The notes under the pieces: generated by a model
Databases searched by the model: none
What the model was told of the DNA's origin: nothing
What the model saw: only the letters and a program-made list of their open reading frames with translations
In this document: in pieces, positions 17,385-29,846 of the stretch
Position numbering within the stretch: the stretch's first letter is position 1
Layout of the letters: every line of letters begins with the position of its first letter
Source of the DNA: Bacteroidales bacterium
GTDB lineage: Bacteria; Bacteroidota; Bacteroidia; Bacteroidales; UBA932
Reading direction: 5' to 3'
DNA length: 64,000 nt
Assembly: GCA_012522855.1 (NCBI GenBank)
Contig: JAAYJQ010000006.1
Coordinates: 1-64,000 of the forward strand
Program-made: the position numbers and the translations under genes

Positions 17385-19031
17385 TCATCTGGAGAATCGC
17401 GACATCATCGCCGCCCTTTCTTCTTCCTGAACGGCCTTCTTTGCGAGCATGTCCTCTTCCGAAATTACATAGTAGGCCTTCTTGGACTTGAGGACTTTCT
17501 TGACAGCGTCCACAACCAGGCGTTCCATAATGAAGTATCCGTTTATCTTTGGATGCACTCCGTCAAAGGACAAGTCAGGATCCAAGCCATTCCGGGCATT
17601 GGCAAGCGGTGTAAAATAGTCCACAAAAGTGATGCTCTTGTGGCTGTCGGCGTAGTCCTTGAGTTTTTTATTGAGGTCGACAATTCTGCTGCCGGCATCG
17701 AGAGTCGGAATCGGCATATAGTGCGAGCAAGGAGTTATTGCCGTCAAAATGACTTTTATGCCGGCGGCCTCCGCCAGTTCGCACATGGCGATGGTGTTGT
17801 CGATGATCGTCTGATCGGGGTAGTACGCCATTCCGGCCATCTGTTGGCAGAGGTCGTTTGTGCCTCCGTTGATGACAACGACCTGAGGATCGAGATTCAC
17901 AACGTCCTGCTTGAAACGTACGAGCATCTGGCTTACCGTCTGGCCTGAAATGCCTCGGCAGGCGAAATTGTTCTTCTCGAAAAAATCCGGATCGGCATCA
18001 TCCCAGTTGTCGGTAATGGAGTCACCTATCAGAACCACTTCCGGAGCCTCGGTCAAAGAAGCGTTGGCGTTTTCATATCTCATGAATCCCGGCCAGTCCG
18101 TAGCCTGGTCTTTTACGAAATCGATGTTTTTCTTCCTGACGGAAATCCATTTGGTGCTGGAGGTCTCCAGAGGACAAGGGGCACCCTTGAACATCATGGA
18201 AGCCGCTTCCTTGCCTTTCAGCTGCCAATCAAGCCATGCCACTGTGGCTTCGGCGAAGGCTCCGCCATTCATCTCCCTGAAGGTGCCGCCATGGGCATCC
18301 CCCGGGATTTCGCGGACACAAAGCAGGGCGGGGACATTTTCGATGTATCTGAAGTCGCTCTCTGCATTCTGACGCGCCATGTCCGTGTCGCCGACAAAGT
18401 AGGCGATGGGGACTCTGAGTTTGGCGAACACCTTGTCCTTCGGCTGGCTCATCACTTCGCCCATGCTCATAGGAGCCGGGGCTCCCGGTGTAGCAGGCGC
18501 ACTTGAGAACAGTCCGCTGTTGAAAAGGGTGAGGAGCGTGACACGAGGGTCATCCATGATGTCGAGCGCCTGGATGCCGCCGCAGGACTGCCCCATCGCG
18601 GAAATGTGCTTTAGATCAATCTTTCCATAGAATTGACTGTCGGGGCGATAATTCTCCGCATAGGCCCACTCTATGGCATCCAGAAGATCCTCTTTGGTGT
18701 TTGACCCAAGGTTTCCCTGAAGGACACCGCTGATAATGAACAGGTAACCATGTGACGCCACTTCCGTGAAGAAAGGGCGGAACGCGGAACTGGTCTTCAA
18801 GCAGCCGGGGCCGGACATTACGAGGACGGGGAGTTTGTCTTTTGCGGGAAAAGCAGAAAGATCCTCAGGATAGAAGATTGTGTGCTCGGCAAGATCGACG
18901 ATCTGGTCGTTCACGGCAACCTTATAAGGACCTGTCGGGTTTTCCCAATTTTCCGACGGAGTCCTGACGGGGCCCTGTCCGAAAAGAGAAAGCGACAGAA
19001 AGACGGTCAGCAGGAATACTATTTTTTTCAT
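17385..19031 (-). CDS. Two-domain esterase: alpha/beta-hydrolase fused to SGNH hydrolase
   Basis: 548 residues from the ATG at 19031 (another ATG lies two codons upstream). After a signal peptide (VFLSLSLFGQ) the N-terminal half (about 25-300) is an alpha/beta-hydrolase with MGQSCGG (nucleophile near residue 149), acid GDTD and histidine DAHGG; it resembles dienelactone-hydrolase/PET-hydrolase-type proteins. The C-terminal half (about 325-525) is an SGNH esterase with VLIGDSITD, ACRGISGQT, INGGTNDL and DGVHPK. Both triads look complete, so this appears to be a bifunctional esterase attacking two kinds of ester. It follows the BD-FAE-like gene by 125 bases on the same strand. The C-terminal domain resembles the separate protein at 3897-4577. 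The last 35 residues are charged and of unknown role. Confidence 0.88.
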   Translation of the reverse strand: MKKIVFLLTVFLSLSLFGQGPVRTPSENWENPTGPYKVAVNDQIVDLAEHTIFYPEDLSAFPAKDKLPVLVMSGPGCLKTSSAFRPFFTEVASHGYLFIISGVLQGNLGSNTKEDLLDAIEWAYAENYRPDSQFYGKIDLKHISAMGQSCGGIQALDIMDDPRVTLLTLFNSGLFSSAPATPGAPAPMSMGEVMSQPKDKVFAKLRVPIAYFVGDTDMARQNAESDFRYIENVPALLCVREIPGDAHGGTFREMNGGAFAEATVAWLDWQLKGKEAASMMFKGAPCPLETSSTKWISVRKKNIDFVKDQATDWPGFMRYENANASLTEAPEVVLIGDSITDNWDDADPDFFEKNNFACRGISGQTVSQMLVRFKQDVVNLDPQVVVINGGTNDLCQQMAGMAYYPDQTIIDNTIAMCELAEAAGIKVILTAITPCSHYMPIPTLDAGSRIVDLNKKLKDYADSHKSITFVDYFTPLANARNGLDPDLSFDGVHPKINGYFIMERLVVDAVKKVLKSKKAYYVISEEDMLAKKAVQEEERAAMMSRFSR

Positions 19032-19155
19032 AATCATATTAACGCGAGTTTGTCGAAATAGAACTAAAAGAGGGACAGATCCAAATCATGTATCGAGGTT
19101 TAGGTTCAAAAAAGGCGATCGGCAGCTCCCGGACGAAGCGCGGATTCGCGAAAAC

Positions 19156-20028
19156 TCATTTGAGTACGACAACATTCAACCAAGTCTCGAGTTCGTCAAC
19201 CCAGTTGAACTTGAATCTCATCGAGTCCTGCCAGCCAAAACCGTGGCCGCCGAAAGGATAGATGTGCATCGACGCGGACACGCCGTTCGCTATCAAAGCC
19301 TCATAGTATCGTAAGCTGTTTGCGGGAGGGACTGCCTTGTCATCCGAGCAGAGAAAAATAAAGGCTGGAGGGGTGTCCTTCGTGACGTTTTTCTCGCAGC
19401 TGTACTTATCGACAAGCTCTTGGGACGGAGTCTTGCCAAGAAGGGCGTCTCGCGACAGCATGTTGGTGAATGATGCCTCCATGGTGATGACGGGGTACAT
19501 TAGGAACTGGAAATCCGGACGTGTTTCCGGGCTGTCATACATAGTGGCGGCACATGCGGCAAGATGACCGCCGGCAGAGTTGCCGGCTATTCCGATCTTG
19601 GTGATGCCCAACTCGGCGGCCTTGCCGCGCATAAGACGGATGGCCTGCCGGACATCAGAAAGAGGGACGTCGTCGTGACCGCAAGGAAGGCGGTACTGAA
19701 GCATGCAATAGGTGATGCCACGGGAATTGAACCAGTCTTTCATATCACGGCCTTCGTATGTCTGCGACTGCATGATATAAGCTCCTCCCGGACACATGAT
19801 TATACATAGTCCATTGGGGTTTGCAGCCGGATAGACTTCCATCATGGCATCTTCGTATTCCTTTGCTCTAAACGTGATGAATCCGGATTCCGGCCCCGGA
19901 ATCTCGAAGGCGTTCGGCGCTCCGTTCGGCCATAATCTTAGGGTGTCGATTTTTGTCGCGCGTGAACCTTGTCCGAATGAAAGAACTGCAATCATTAGAC
20001 AAATTGCGGACAGCAATAATTTTCGCAT
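19156..20028 (-). CDS. Secreted alpha/beta-hydrolase, BD-FAE / acetyl-xylan-esterase-like
   Basis: 290 residues with a signal peptide (MRKLLLSAICLMIAVLSFGQ). Features: oxyanion region CPGGAYIM, nucleophile elbow AGNSAGGHLA, acid in LCSDDKAVPP and histidine in GGHGFGWQ, the pattern of BD-FAE-like/xylan esterases of the alpha/beta-hydrolase superfamily. Such enzymes remove acetyl or feruloyl groups from xylan oligosaccharides. It is separated from the second SusC/SusD pair by a strong terminator and lies 125 bases before the double-domain esterase. Confidence 0.88.
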   Translation of the reverse strand: MRKLLLSAICLMIAVLSFGQGSRATKIDTLRLWPNGAPNAFEIPGPESGFITFRAKEYEDAMMEVYPAANPNGLCIIMCPGGAYIMQSQTYEGRDMKDWFNSRGITYCMLQYRLPCGHDDVPLSDVRQAIRLMRGKAAELGITKIGIAGNSAGGHLAACAATMYDSPETRPDFQFLMYPVITMEASFTNMLSRDALLGKTPSQELVDKYSCEKNVTKDTPPAFIFLCSDDKAVPPANSLRYYEALIANGVSASMHIYPFGGHGFGWQDSMRFKFNWVDELETWLNVVVLK

Positions 20029-20054
20029 CTTGAAAGGTTTCTTAAACAGGGAAA

Positions 20055-20090
20055 ATATTGGGCATAAAATTAAAATTCTATGCCCAATAT
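20055..20090 (-). terminator. Terminator after the second susCD pair
   Basis: Perfect 12-bp stem ATATTGGGCATA (20055-20066) with TATGCCCAATAT (20079-20090) and a 12-nt loop; on the minus strand it is followed by TTTTCCC. It lies 82 bases after the susD stop and separates that transcript from the esterase genes below. Confidence 0.85.
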
Positions 20091-20172
20091 AATTTAGATA
20101 CTATTCGGAATTATTTAAAAGAAATTGGGTAATACTCGTCACGGCCCTCATACCTTTGTGATTGCATCACAG

Positions 20173-22011
20173 TTAAAACGCCCCATATCCGGGATTCTGG
20201 GAATAAGCCCCCTTGGACAGATTGTACTGCGTGATCGGAATCGGAAAATATTCATCCTTCCCCGCAGTGAATTTGCATCCTTGGTAGTATACCCGTTTTC
20301 CTCGCTCCACTTCAAAGTAGCGGTTCATGGTTTCAACCACTGTTCCCCACCTTACAAGATCGAAGAAACGTTCTCCCTCAAGAGCGGTCTCGAGCCTCGT
20401 CTCGAATCTCAGCGCTTTTCTTGCATAGTCCTGCGTCCAACCATTGGCCGGATATTCATTGATAACATATTTGCCCGCATATCCGTCGATGTCAACGGCA
20501 GTAGGATATGCTTCCTTATCTTCCCATGCTGTCACATAGGGGCTGTTCTTCGCCCGCAAGCGAATCTGGTTGATAAGCGGCCTGGCCTCATCCTGACGGC
20601 CAAGTTCGATCAAAGCCTCGGCTCTCCAAAGCAGAACATTGGCATAACGGATAATCTGGTAGTTCAGCGCGGAATTTCCCCACGGATACGTGGTTGCAAG
20701 ATGGCCGGATTCGGGGGAAACGAGGAATCGCTTGATAAAATGATACCCATACGAGTTGAAATCCCTGTACCAATGCTCGTCCACAGGGGCTTTGGTATAG
20801 GTTTTCCAGCGTACATTGATACGACCGATAATGAAGTCCAGACGGGGATCGACGTTTGAGTCAATGTTCGTGTTAATGTAAGACTTGGAACCATCGGGAT
20901 TCACTTTCTCAATCACTTGGTCGTAATCGTCATCTTGGAACGATCCGTCCAGGAGCGGGAGTCCGTTCTGATCCGTCTTGAAGGCATTCACCAGGTCCTG
21001 ACTGGATTTGAAAAAGTCATCTCCATTGTATGGCCCTTTCGGAGTATTGAGAAGCGCGCTCCAATTGACATGTCCCACGCCACAGTATGCCCAAGGAAGT
21101 GTCATGGTGGCACCGTCGTCCGTAGAATACTGAACGGCGAAAATAGATTCCTCCGCATTTTCATACTCAACTATATCGAGTTTCTGGAAGTCATCCAGCA
21201 ATCCATACCTGCCGGAAGCAATGACGTTGTTCGTAAGCGTGACAACTTTTTCAAGATCGGGCTTGTCAATTCCAACAAACGCGTTTGTTGCCGGATCCTG
21301 GCGATAGGCTTTGTATAGATAGACCTTCGCCGCATAAGCCATGGCTACATACTTGTTCACCCTTCCCAGATCCTTGAATGACTCGGGAAGAACCGCGGCC
21401 GCCTCCTCTAATTCGTTTGCGATCATCCCCAGAATTTCGTCTCGCGTGTAGACATCATTCCTGATTTTAGAATAATCTACTTCAAGTACGGTTTCATCAA
21501 TCCAAGCAATCTTGTTGAAATGGCGGCTGAGTTCAAAATAGTAATGGGCGCGAAGAGCACGCATTTCCGCCTTATAGATCTCAACATCCGGGACTTCCGC
21601 CACATCGCATTGTTCCAGCACTTGGAGAGCCGAATTGGTTCTTTTTACGGAGTGATACAATGACTGCCACCAGTTGTTCAATGATCTATGCGTGGCATCG
21701 ATGACATTTGTCTCGATAAGGTGAAAGTTGGTGTTGTCGGAAGGGCCGCCGCCGCCTTTGTACGCATTGTCTGCATGCAACTCTCCGGAAAGCCAATGGT
21801 TGACAGGAGAATTCATCGCGCCAAAAGTAGTATTGGGGCCGGCGAGTGCGGAATAAGCAGCGTTGAGAAGATAGGGAACGCCTTCAGTTGAATTCATAAC
21901 CCCATCATTCAGCGCACCTTGCGGCTTTAAATCCAGGAATTCTTTCTCATTGCATGCAACAAATGAAGCGCAAGCGAGCAATACAATCAGTATTATAGAA
22001 TTGATTTTCAT
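20173..22011 (-). CDS. SusD/RagB-family glycan-binding lipoprotein (locus 2)
   Basis: 612 residues, lipoprotein signal (LLACASFVAC, Cys20) followed by NEKEFLDLKPQGAL, a frequent SusD mature start. The helical region (SLYHSVKRTNSALQVLEQC) and the C-terminal LINQIRLRA and LETALEGERFFDLVRWG block are standard SusD features. It pairs with the SusC encoded 22 bases upstream. It is not closely similar to the SusD at 6868-8850, so the two systems probably bind different glycans. Nearby CE1-type esterases and the xylose operon suggest a hemicellulose ligand, but this is inference. Confidence 0.95.
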   Translation of the reverse strand: MKINSIILIVLLACASFVACNEKEFLDLKPQGALNDGVMNSTEGVPYLLNAAYSALAGPNTTFGAMNSPVNHWLSGELHADNAYKGGGGPSDNTNFHLIETNVIDATHRSLNNWWQSLYHSVKRTNSALQVLEQCDVAEVPDVEIYKAEMRALRAHYYFELSRHFNKIAWIDETVLEVDYSKIRNDVYTRDEILGMIANELEEAAAVLPESFKDLGRVNKYVAMAYAAKVYLYKAYRQDPATNAFVGIDKPDLEKVVTLTNNVIASGRYGLLDDFQKLDIVEYENAEESIFAVQYSTDDGATMTLPWAYCGVGHVNWSALLNTPKGPYNGDDFFKSSQDLVNAFKTDQNGLPLLDGSFQDDDYDQVIEKVNPDGSKSYINTNIDSNVDPRLDFIIGRINVRWKTYTKAPVDEHWYRDFNSYGYHFIKRFLVSPESGHLATTYPWGNSALNYQIIRYANVLLWRAEALIELGRQDEARPLINQIRLRAKNSPYVTAWEDKEAYPTAVDIDGYAGKYVINEYPANGWTQDYARKALRFETRLETALEGERFFDLVRWGTVVETMNRYFEVERGKRVYYQGCKFTAGKDEYFPIPITQYNLSKGAYSQNPGYGAF

Positions 22012-22033
22012 AATAGTCGTTGATTAAATATAA

Positions 22034-25000
22034 TTAAAAACCGATGGTGAGTCCGGCAACAACATTGAACGAGAACGGATAAGGATATCCCAAAGACTCA
22101 GGATCCGGTCCGGTGAATTTGGTGAGCGTAAAAATGTTCTGAGCCTGGAGATAAACTCTTGCGGTACGCGCATTGATCTTCTGGAGGATCGTATCGCTGA
22201 AGGTATAACCAAGGACAACATTCTTGAGTTTCATGTATGAACCGTTCTCCATATACCAATCTGAAGAGAGGTTCTCGCTGTTGGTATTGATTGTCGTAGG
22301 GGCAGCATACCGGCTGTTGTACACACCGGTCTTTTCATAATCATAGAATGCGTTCATCGCATCCAGCAGACGTGTAGAATGATTGCCCAATCCTTCGCCC
22401 AGCGGAAAGAAGTCCGTGTATAACTTGGAAGTATTGTAAGCGTCACGGAACATTCCGCTGAAAAACAGGGAAAGATCCCAACTCTTGTATGTGGCGGAAA
22501 GTGTCAAACCATACTGCAGCTTGGGAAGGTTGCTCCCGATGTAGGCTTGGTCCTTCGTATCGATGACTTTGTCACCGTTCACATCCGAATACCTTAAGCG
22601 ACCGACGCCAGGCACCCCGAACTTGACATCATACTTGTTCTTGTATTCATCCACCTCAGCCTGTGTTTGATACAGTCCATCAACCACATAGCCAACAATG
22701 GCTCCGTATGGAAGACCGACATTCGTAATTCCCGCCGCCATGTTGCCGCATCCATAGGTATAGTAGATGTCCTCCGGCAGGTAGGTAATCTTGTTTTTAT
22801 AATAAGAGGCGTTTCCCGAAATATCGTAACCGAAATCTCCTTTCGAGCCTCTCCAGGAAGCCACGATTTCGAATCCCTTGTTGTTCATGGAAGCACAGTT
22901 TTGATACGAGGCTCCTCCTTCGCCGTTCACGGCAGGGACAGGAAGTTGATAGAGCATATCCGAGGTATTCTTATTATAAGCGTCTAGCGTAAGCATCAAC
23001 CTGTCATTGAAAAACGATGCATCGATCCCCACGTTTTCTTGCTCCGTCTGCTCCCAGCGAAGCAGAGAGTTGCCTGATTGGCTTCTGACCGCGCCCATGG
23101 CAAGCGTACTTCCATCACCGCTCAAGTTGTAACTGCCATTCCAAATGTTAATGCTATAGATGTTATAAGTGGCGGTATTGTTGATCTGGTCGTTGCCGTT
23201 GATGCCCCAAGAGGCCCGGATCTTAAGGTCAGAAAGCCAATTTGACGCATTTGCCATGAAGCCCTCTTTGCTTATCCTCCAGCCAAAAGAAGCGGAGGGG
23301 AAGACTCCGGCGTTGTGAATGCTGCCGAATCGTGAAGAAGCGTCGCGGCGGACTGTAGCGGAGAAAAGGTATTTTTCCGCCAGCGTGTAATTGATCTTTC
23401 CGAAGTATGAGGTCATCGCATACAAATTCGCCGAATTGTCGGAAGTCTTGGTTCCTTCAGCCGCGGAAATGTATACATAGTCTCGGGATGTCAGCGCGAA
23501 GCCGGTCGCATCCGCATCCAGAATATCCACACGATTCTTTTTGGCTTCAGTTCCTAGAAGCAGAATGGCCGAATGAATTCCTCTTGTGAAAGAATAAGTC
23601 GCCGTATTTGTCCAGACCCATTCCAGTGTTTCGGTTTGATTGATGTTGAGCGCGCTCTCTGAATAAGAACGGACATGCTCGTCCCATGCAGGAGTGAATT
23701 CGTTTGAATAGTCAGGATTGTAGTTGATGCCGAACGTCGATCTCAGCACCAGGTTTTCAATGGGGGTTATATCCACATAGGCATTGCCGAAGAATCGCCA
23801 ACTCTTGAAGATGTTGTTGGCTTCGTTGTCAAGGTACCTCATGATGTTCTGGCGGCTTCCCAACAAATCTACTTCCGCTCCTGCATAACTCCCGTCACTG
23901 GCGTACATTGCCTGAGCCGGATGCTGTGCGATAATTTGTCTTTCAATCGCTTCATATCCCCTCGGTTTTTTGTGCTGCGTCCAATACATCAAGTTGAGTG
24001 ATTCTCCCACTTTCAGTCTGTTGTTGAAGAATCTGTATTCCGTGTTGTATCTGGTACCAACCGAAGTATAATCTGTGTTCTTCAACGTGCCGATCTGGTC
24101 GAGATAGTTGAAACTCAAAGATGAAACATGATCTTTGCTTCCCTTCGAGAGCGAGAGGCTGTAGGATTGCATCATGGCCGGACGATAGCTTTCTCCGAAC
24201 CAGTCCGTATCGGAGACATTCATCCTCAATCCATCCTTCTCATAGTAGGGTTGTCCGAGTTTCAGTTGAGCCTTGGCTCCATCTCCATAAATGATGGACT
24301 TCGGGGTCGTGTTGAAATCATACTTGTAGGCTGCCCAGTAGACGTCTCCCCACTCCTGCGCATTCATGAGCGGTATGCCTCTTCGGGGCAACTGAAGTGA
24401 CAAGGAAGAAGTGAAATCGACCTTGAGCGTCCCTTCTTGCGCTTGCTTGGTCGTAATGATGATGACGCCGTTAGCCGCTTGCGCTCCATAAATCGCAGCT
24501 GAAGCCGCGTCCTTCAATACCTGAATGGATTCTATGTCATTGCTTGAAATGATCGTACCCACGTCTGCGCGTGTCATTACGCCATCAATGACATACAACG
24601 GTGAGGAGTTGTTAATGGTGGTGGTGCCGCGGATAAGGGAAGAACTCCCTTGCCCCCCCGGCGTTCCATCTGAAGTAATGGTCAGACCGGCAACGCGGCC
24701 TTTCAGAGCGGTCAGAACATTCCCTGTAGGTATGTCGGCGACCTCTTTCATTTTGACAACTGCAACTGAGCCGGTAAGGTCTGCTTTCCTCTCTGTCATG
24801 TATCCGGTAACGATGACTTCTTCGAGGAAGTCCAGATCCTCTTCAAGTTCGATAAACAAATTGGCGGCAGCGTCAACGATGACAGAAGTGTATCCAATGT
24901 AAGATACTTCAAGTTGGCTTCCAGCAGGAACAGTCAGCTCAAAAGTACCTCTTGAATCGGTAGAGGTACCTGTACTGGTGCCAACGACGACAACTCCTGC

Positions 25001-25123
25001 ACCAATCAAAGGCTGACCGTCCGCCTTGCCTGAAACGGTTCCTGTAACTTTGATTGTTTGTGCGAATGATGCCGATGCGATCAAACCTAACATCATGCAC
25101 AATGCGATAAACTTGTACTTCAT
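22034..25123 (-). CDS. SusC/RagA-family TonB-dependent receptor (locus 2)
   Basis: 1029 residues: signal peptide, carboxypeptidase-regulatory-like domain (about 25-100, GAGVVVVGTSTGTSTDSRG), plug with LEEVIVTGYMTERKADLTGSV, LKGRVAGLTI and IQVLKDAASAAIYG, then a large barrel ending VVAGLTIGF with terminal Phe. It is the energy-dependent outer-membrane porin for the glycan bound by its SusD partner. A 117-base gap separates it from the CE1-type esterase upstream; no clear -33/-7 pair is seen in that gap, so it may be read through from the esterases or use an unrecognised promoter. Confidence 0.97.
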   Translation of the reverse strand: MKYKFIALCMMLGLIASASFAQTIKVTGTVSGKADGQPLIGAGVVVVGTSTGTSTDSRGTFELTVPAGSQLEVSYIGYTSVIVDAAANLFIELEEDLDFLEEVIVTGYMTERKADLTGSVAVVKMKEVADIPTGNVLTALKGRVAGLTITSDGTPGGQGSSSLIRGTTTINNSSPLYVIDGVMTRADVGTIISSNDIESIQVLKDAASAAIYGAQAANGVIIITTKQAQEGTLKVDFTSSLSLQLPRRGIPLMNAQEWGDVYWAAYKYDFNTTPKSIIYGDGAKAQLKLGQPYYEKDGLRMNVSDTDWFGESYRPAMMQSYSLSLSKGSKDHVSSLSFNYLDQIGTLKNTDYTSVGTRYNTEYRFFNNRLKVGESLNLMYWTQHKKPRGYEAIERQIIAQHPAQAMYASDGSYAGAEVDLLGSRQNIMRYLDNEANNIFKSWRFFGNAYVDITPIENLVLRSTFGINYNPDYSNEFTPAWDEHVRSYSESALNINQTETLEWVWTNTATYSFTRGIHSAILLLGTEAKKNRVDILDADATGFALTSRDYVYISAAEGTKTSDNSANLYAMTSYFGKINYTLAEKYLFSATVRRDASSRFGSIHNAGVFPSASFGWRISKEGFMANASNWLSDLKIRASWGINGNDQINNTATYNIYSINIWNGSYNLSGDGSTLAMGAVRSQSGNSLLRWEQTEQENVGIDASFFNDRLMLTLDAYNKNTSDMLYQLPVPAVNGEGGASYQNCASMNNKGFEIVASWRGSKGDFGYDISGNASYYKNKITYLPEDIYYTYGCGNMAAGITNVGLPYGAIVGYVVDGLYQTQAEVDEYKNKYDVKFGVPGVGRLRYSDVNGDKVIDTKDQAYIGSNLPKLQYGLTLSATYKSWDLSLFFSGMFRDAYNTSKLYTDFFPLGEGLGNHSTRLLDAMNAFYDYEKTGVYNSRYAAPTTINTNSENLSSDWYMENGSYMKLKNVVLGYTFSDTILQKINARTARVYLQAQNIFTLTKFTGPDPESLGYPYPFSFNVVAGLTIGF

Positions 25124-25240
25124 AAATTAAACAGATAAAAATTAAAGTTGATAATGAATAGGAAAAATTCGAAATTTTATAACAAAAAGATGGCTTCATT
25201 CATCCATCCGGCATATGTCTGCCTGCTGCCGGGGAGAACA

Positions 25241-27875
<2,635 letters not shown>

Positions 27876-27962
27876 TTAGAATGAGTTATTATGTGGTTCG
27901 TGTTGTTTCTTGTCATGGCAATGACAAATCATAAACTATTTTTTAAGGAGTTCCAAACTTAC

Positions 27963-29702
27963 TTATTTTACTTTGTAAACTACGGCAGAAACAGGAGCGA
28001 CGGTAACCTTGTCGTTAAGGTTTCCAACCTTGTAGTTGCAGACTTTAGCATCGTAGCATCCAAACTCGGCCGTTGGCTGAACACCGTATGAAGGAATCTC
28101 GCCAACAACTTTTTTTGCAGAAGGATTGATGGCGATCACCCAGACTTCAGTCTCGTTTGAACGCTCGTAAATCATCGGATAGGGGTTGTTTGGATTGCTG
28201 ACGAGTTTCCAGTCGGCATCTGCGCCAAGGACAGAGTTGGCGCGGCGGAAGTCGATGATGGATCGAACATAGTTCAAGAGCGAGGACTCGTTTGCTTCTT
28301 GGTTCTGAACGGTCCTGCGGTCAGGATCCGGAGTGAGAGGCAGGTACAGATCCTCTTCCGGAGCAGTGGAGAAGCCGGCATCGGCAGAGTCGTCCCAAAG
28401 CATCGGAATGCGTGATCCGGAACGTCCGCCCGAGCCTTCCTTAGGGGGAGCATTGAAGTTCTGCATCAACCCGATTTCGTCTCCGTAGAATAGGAATGGC
28501 ACCCCAGGCATGGTGAAGAAGAATGTCATAGCGACCTTCAACTGATCTTCCGTGCTGCGTGGACCTGCTGCGAGACGAGTGAAGTCGTGGTTGCCGGAAG
28601 GCATACTGACATAGCCTTTGTTCTTGACGGAATTATATTGGAACTGATAGAGATCCAGCCATTTCTTTAACTCACCCTTACCGTTGAGGTCAAAGTAACA
28701 GACACCGTCGCTGCCGCGTCTTGAAGTGTTGAAGAACAGGGTTGAATAGTTGTATTTACCATCGTGGCAGAAGAAGTCGATGTGGAAACCGGCCTCAATG
28801 GACATTGATGGATTGAACCATTCTGCGATAAGGACATTCTCGGGATAGTTTTCTTTGAACCACTTGGCGAGATCTTCTTTCCAGAGCTTGATGGTGGCGG
28901 ACTTGTCAAAATCGTTCTTGACAAGGCTGGCGGCCATGTCCACGCGGAACCCGTCGATGCCCTTGTCCATCCAGAAAGCCATAATGCTCTTGATCTCACG
29001 GCGCATTGCCATCGGGCCGGGAGCATCAACGGCCTGCTCCCAAGGATGCTCAGGATCCGGATTGGCGAAACCGAAGTTCAGTGCCGGCTGAGTGTCGAAA
29101 AAGTTCTTGATATAGTAAGGCCCGCGCGGATAGTCGCTCTTGACGAACTTGTTGACAATGTTGTTGAATGAGTTCATCAGCTGCGTGTAATCCGTCTGCC
29201 CGGCAAGGTTGGCGGTGCTCTGTACTTCGGGCTTGAAGGACGGCCAGATGTAATAGTCGCTATACTGGAGGTTGGAAGCCTCCGTGGCCTGCTTGAACCA
29301 TGCACAGTCAATGGAAGAGTGTCCGGCAACAAGGTCAAGGACGACTTTCATGTCCAGCGAATGGGCCTTTTCAACCAATTTCACAACGTCGTCGTTGGTA
29401 CCGAAACGCGGGTCGACTTTGTAGAAGTCAATCACATCGTATCCGCCGTCGGTCCAGCCGGAGACGAAGATCGGATTGAGCCAAATGCAACTGACGCCTA
29501 CTGACTTGATGTATTCCAAACGCGAAGTAATGCCGGGAATGTCGCCGATGCCGTTTCCGTCGGAGTCTTGGTATGATGAGGGATAAATCTGGTAAAAAAC
29601 AGCATCGCTTAGCCATGACGGCTGTTGTACGGTTGTCTGTGCAGAGACAAAAGCAGCAGAGACAAGGCAGACTGCGGAGAAGAGAAAAGACCTGATGTTC
29701 AT
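27963..29702 (-). CDS. GH13 alpha-amylase-family glycosidase, secreted
   Basis: 579 residues with a signal peptide (SAAFVSAQ). The GH13 barrel begins at WLSDAVFYQIYPSSYQDSDGNGIGD. Catalytic residues are present: nucleophile Asp255 (GFRVDMA), acid/base Glu294 (LIAEWF) and Asp373 (GNHDF). Conserved region I reads DLVAGH (123-128), with Gly where most GH13 enzymes have Asn before the His. The DSDGNGIGD loop suggests the oligo-1,6-glucosidase/alpha-glucosidase side of the family rather than a classical endo-amylase. A C-terminal beta domain is at about 495-579. It is the only alpha-glucan enzyme in the window and sits between the sensor gene and the CE1-type esterases. Confidence 0.93.
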   Translation of the reverse strand: MNIRSFLFSAVCLVSAAFVSAQTTVQQPSWLSDAVFYQIYPSSYQDSDGNGIGDIPGITSRLEYIKSVGVSCIWLNPIFVSGWTDGGYDVIDFYKVDPRFGTNDDVVKLVEKAHSLDMKVVLDLVAGHSSIDCAWFKQATEASNLQYSDYYIWPSFKPEVQSTANLAGQTDYTQLMNSFNNIVNKFVKSDYPRGPYYIKNFFDTQPALNFGFANPDPEHPWEQAVDAPGPMAMRREIKSIMAFWMDKGIDGFRVDMAASLVKNDFDKSATIKLWKEDLAKWFKENYPENVLIAEWFNPSMSIEAGFHIDFFCHDGKYNYSTLFFNTSRRGSDGVCYFDLNGKGELKKWLDLYQFQYNSVKNKGYVSMPSGNHDFTRLAAGPRSTEDQLKVAMTFFFTMPGVPFLFYGDEIGLMQNFNAPPKEGSGGRSGSRIPMLWDDSADAGFSTAPEEDLYLPLTPDPDRRTVQNQEANESSLLNYVRSIIDFRRANSVLGADADWKLVSNPNNPYPMIYERSNETEVWVIAINPSAKKVVGEIPSYGVQPTAEFGCYDAKVCNYKVGNLNDKVTVAPVSAVVYKVK

Positions 29703-29732
29703 ATTTATGAAGTGTTATAATTATACGGTTTG

Positions 29733-29756
29733 CGAGAATACCTAATCGGTATCTCG
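29733..29756. repeat. Inverted repeat between sensor gene and amylase gene
   Basis: Arms CGAGAATACC and GGTATCTCG around TAATC: nine pairs with one bulged A. No T-run follows on the minus strand, so it looks more like an operator or leader structure of the amylase gene (30 bases before its ATG) than a terminator. Confidence 0.45.
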
Positions 29757-29846
29757 AATCAAAGAAAATCAATTTACGATGGAAATTGTGTTTCTATTTT
29801 CCCAAATACTAATACAAATAATTCAGGATGGCGTCGAAAACGGATT

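Noticed and set aside
25208..25232. CCGGCA...TGCCGG inverted repeat after susC locus 2 upstream gap
   Set aside because: Only six pairs with a 13-base loop and no T-run; too weak to call a terminator.
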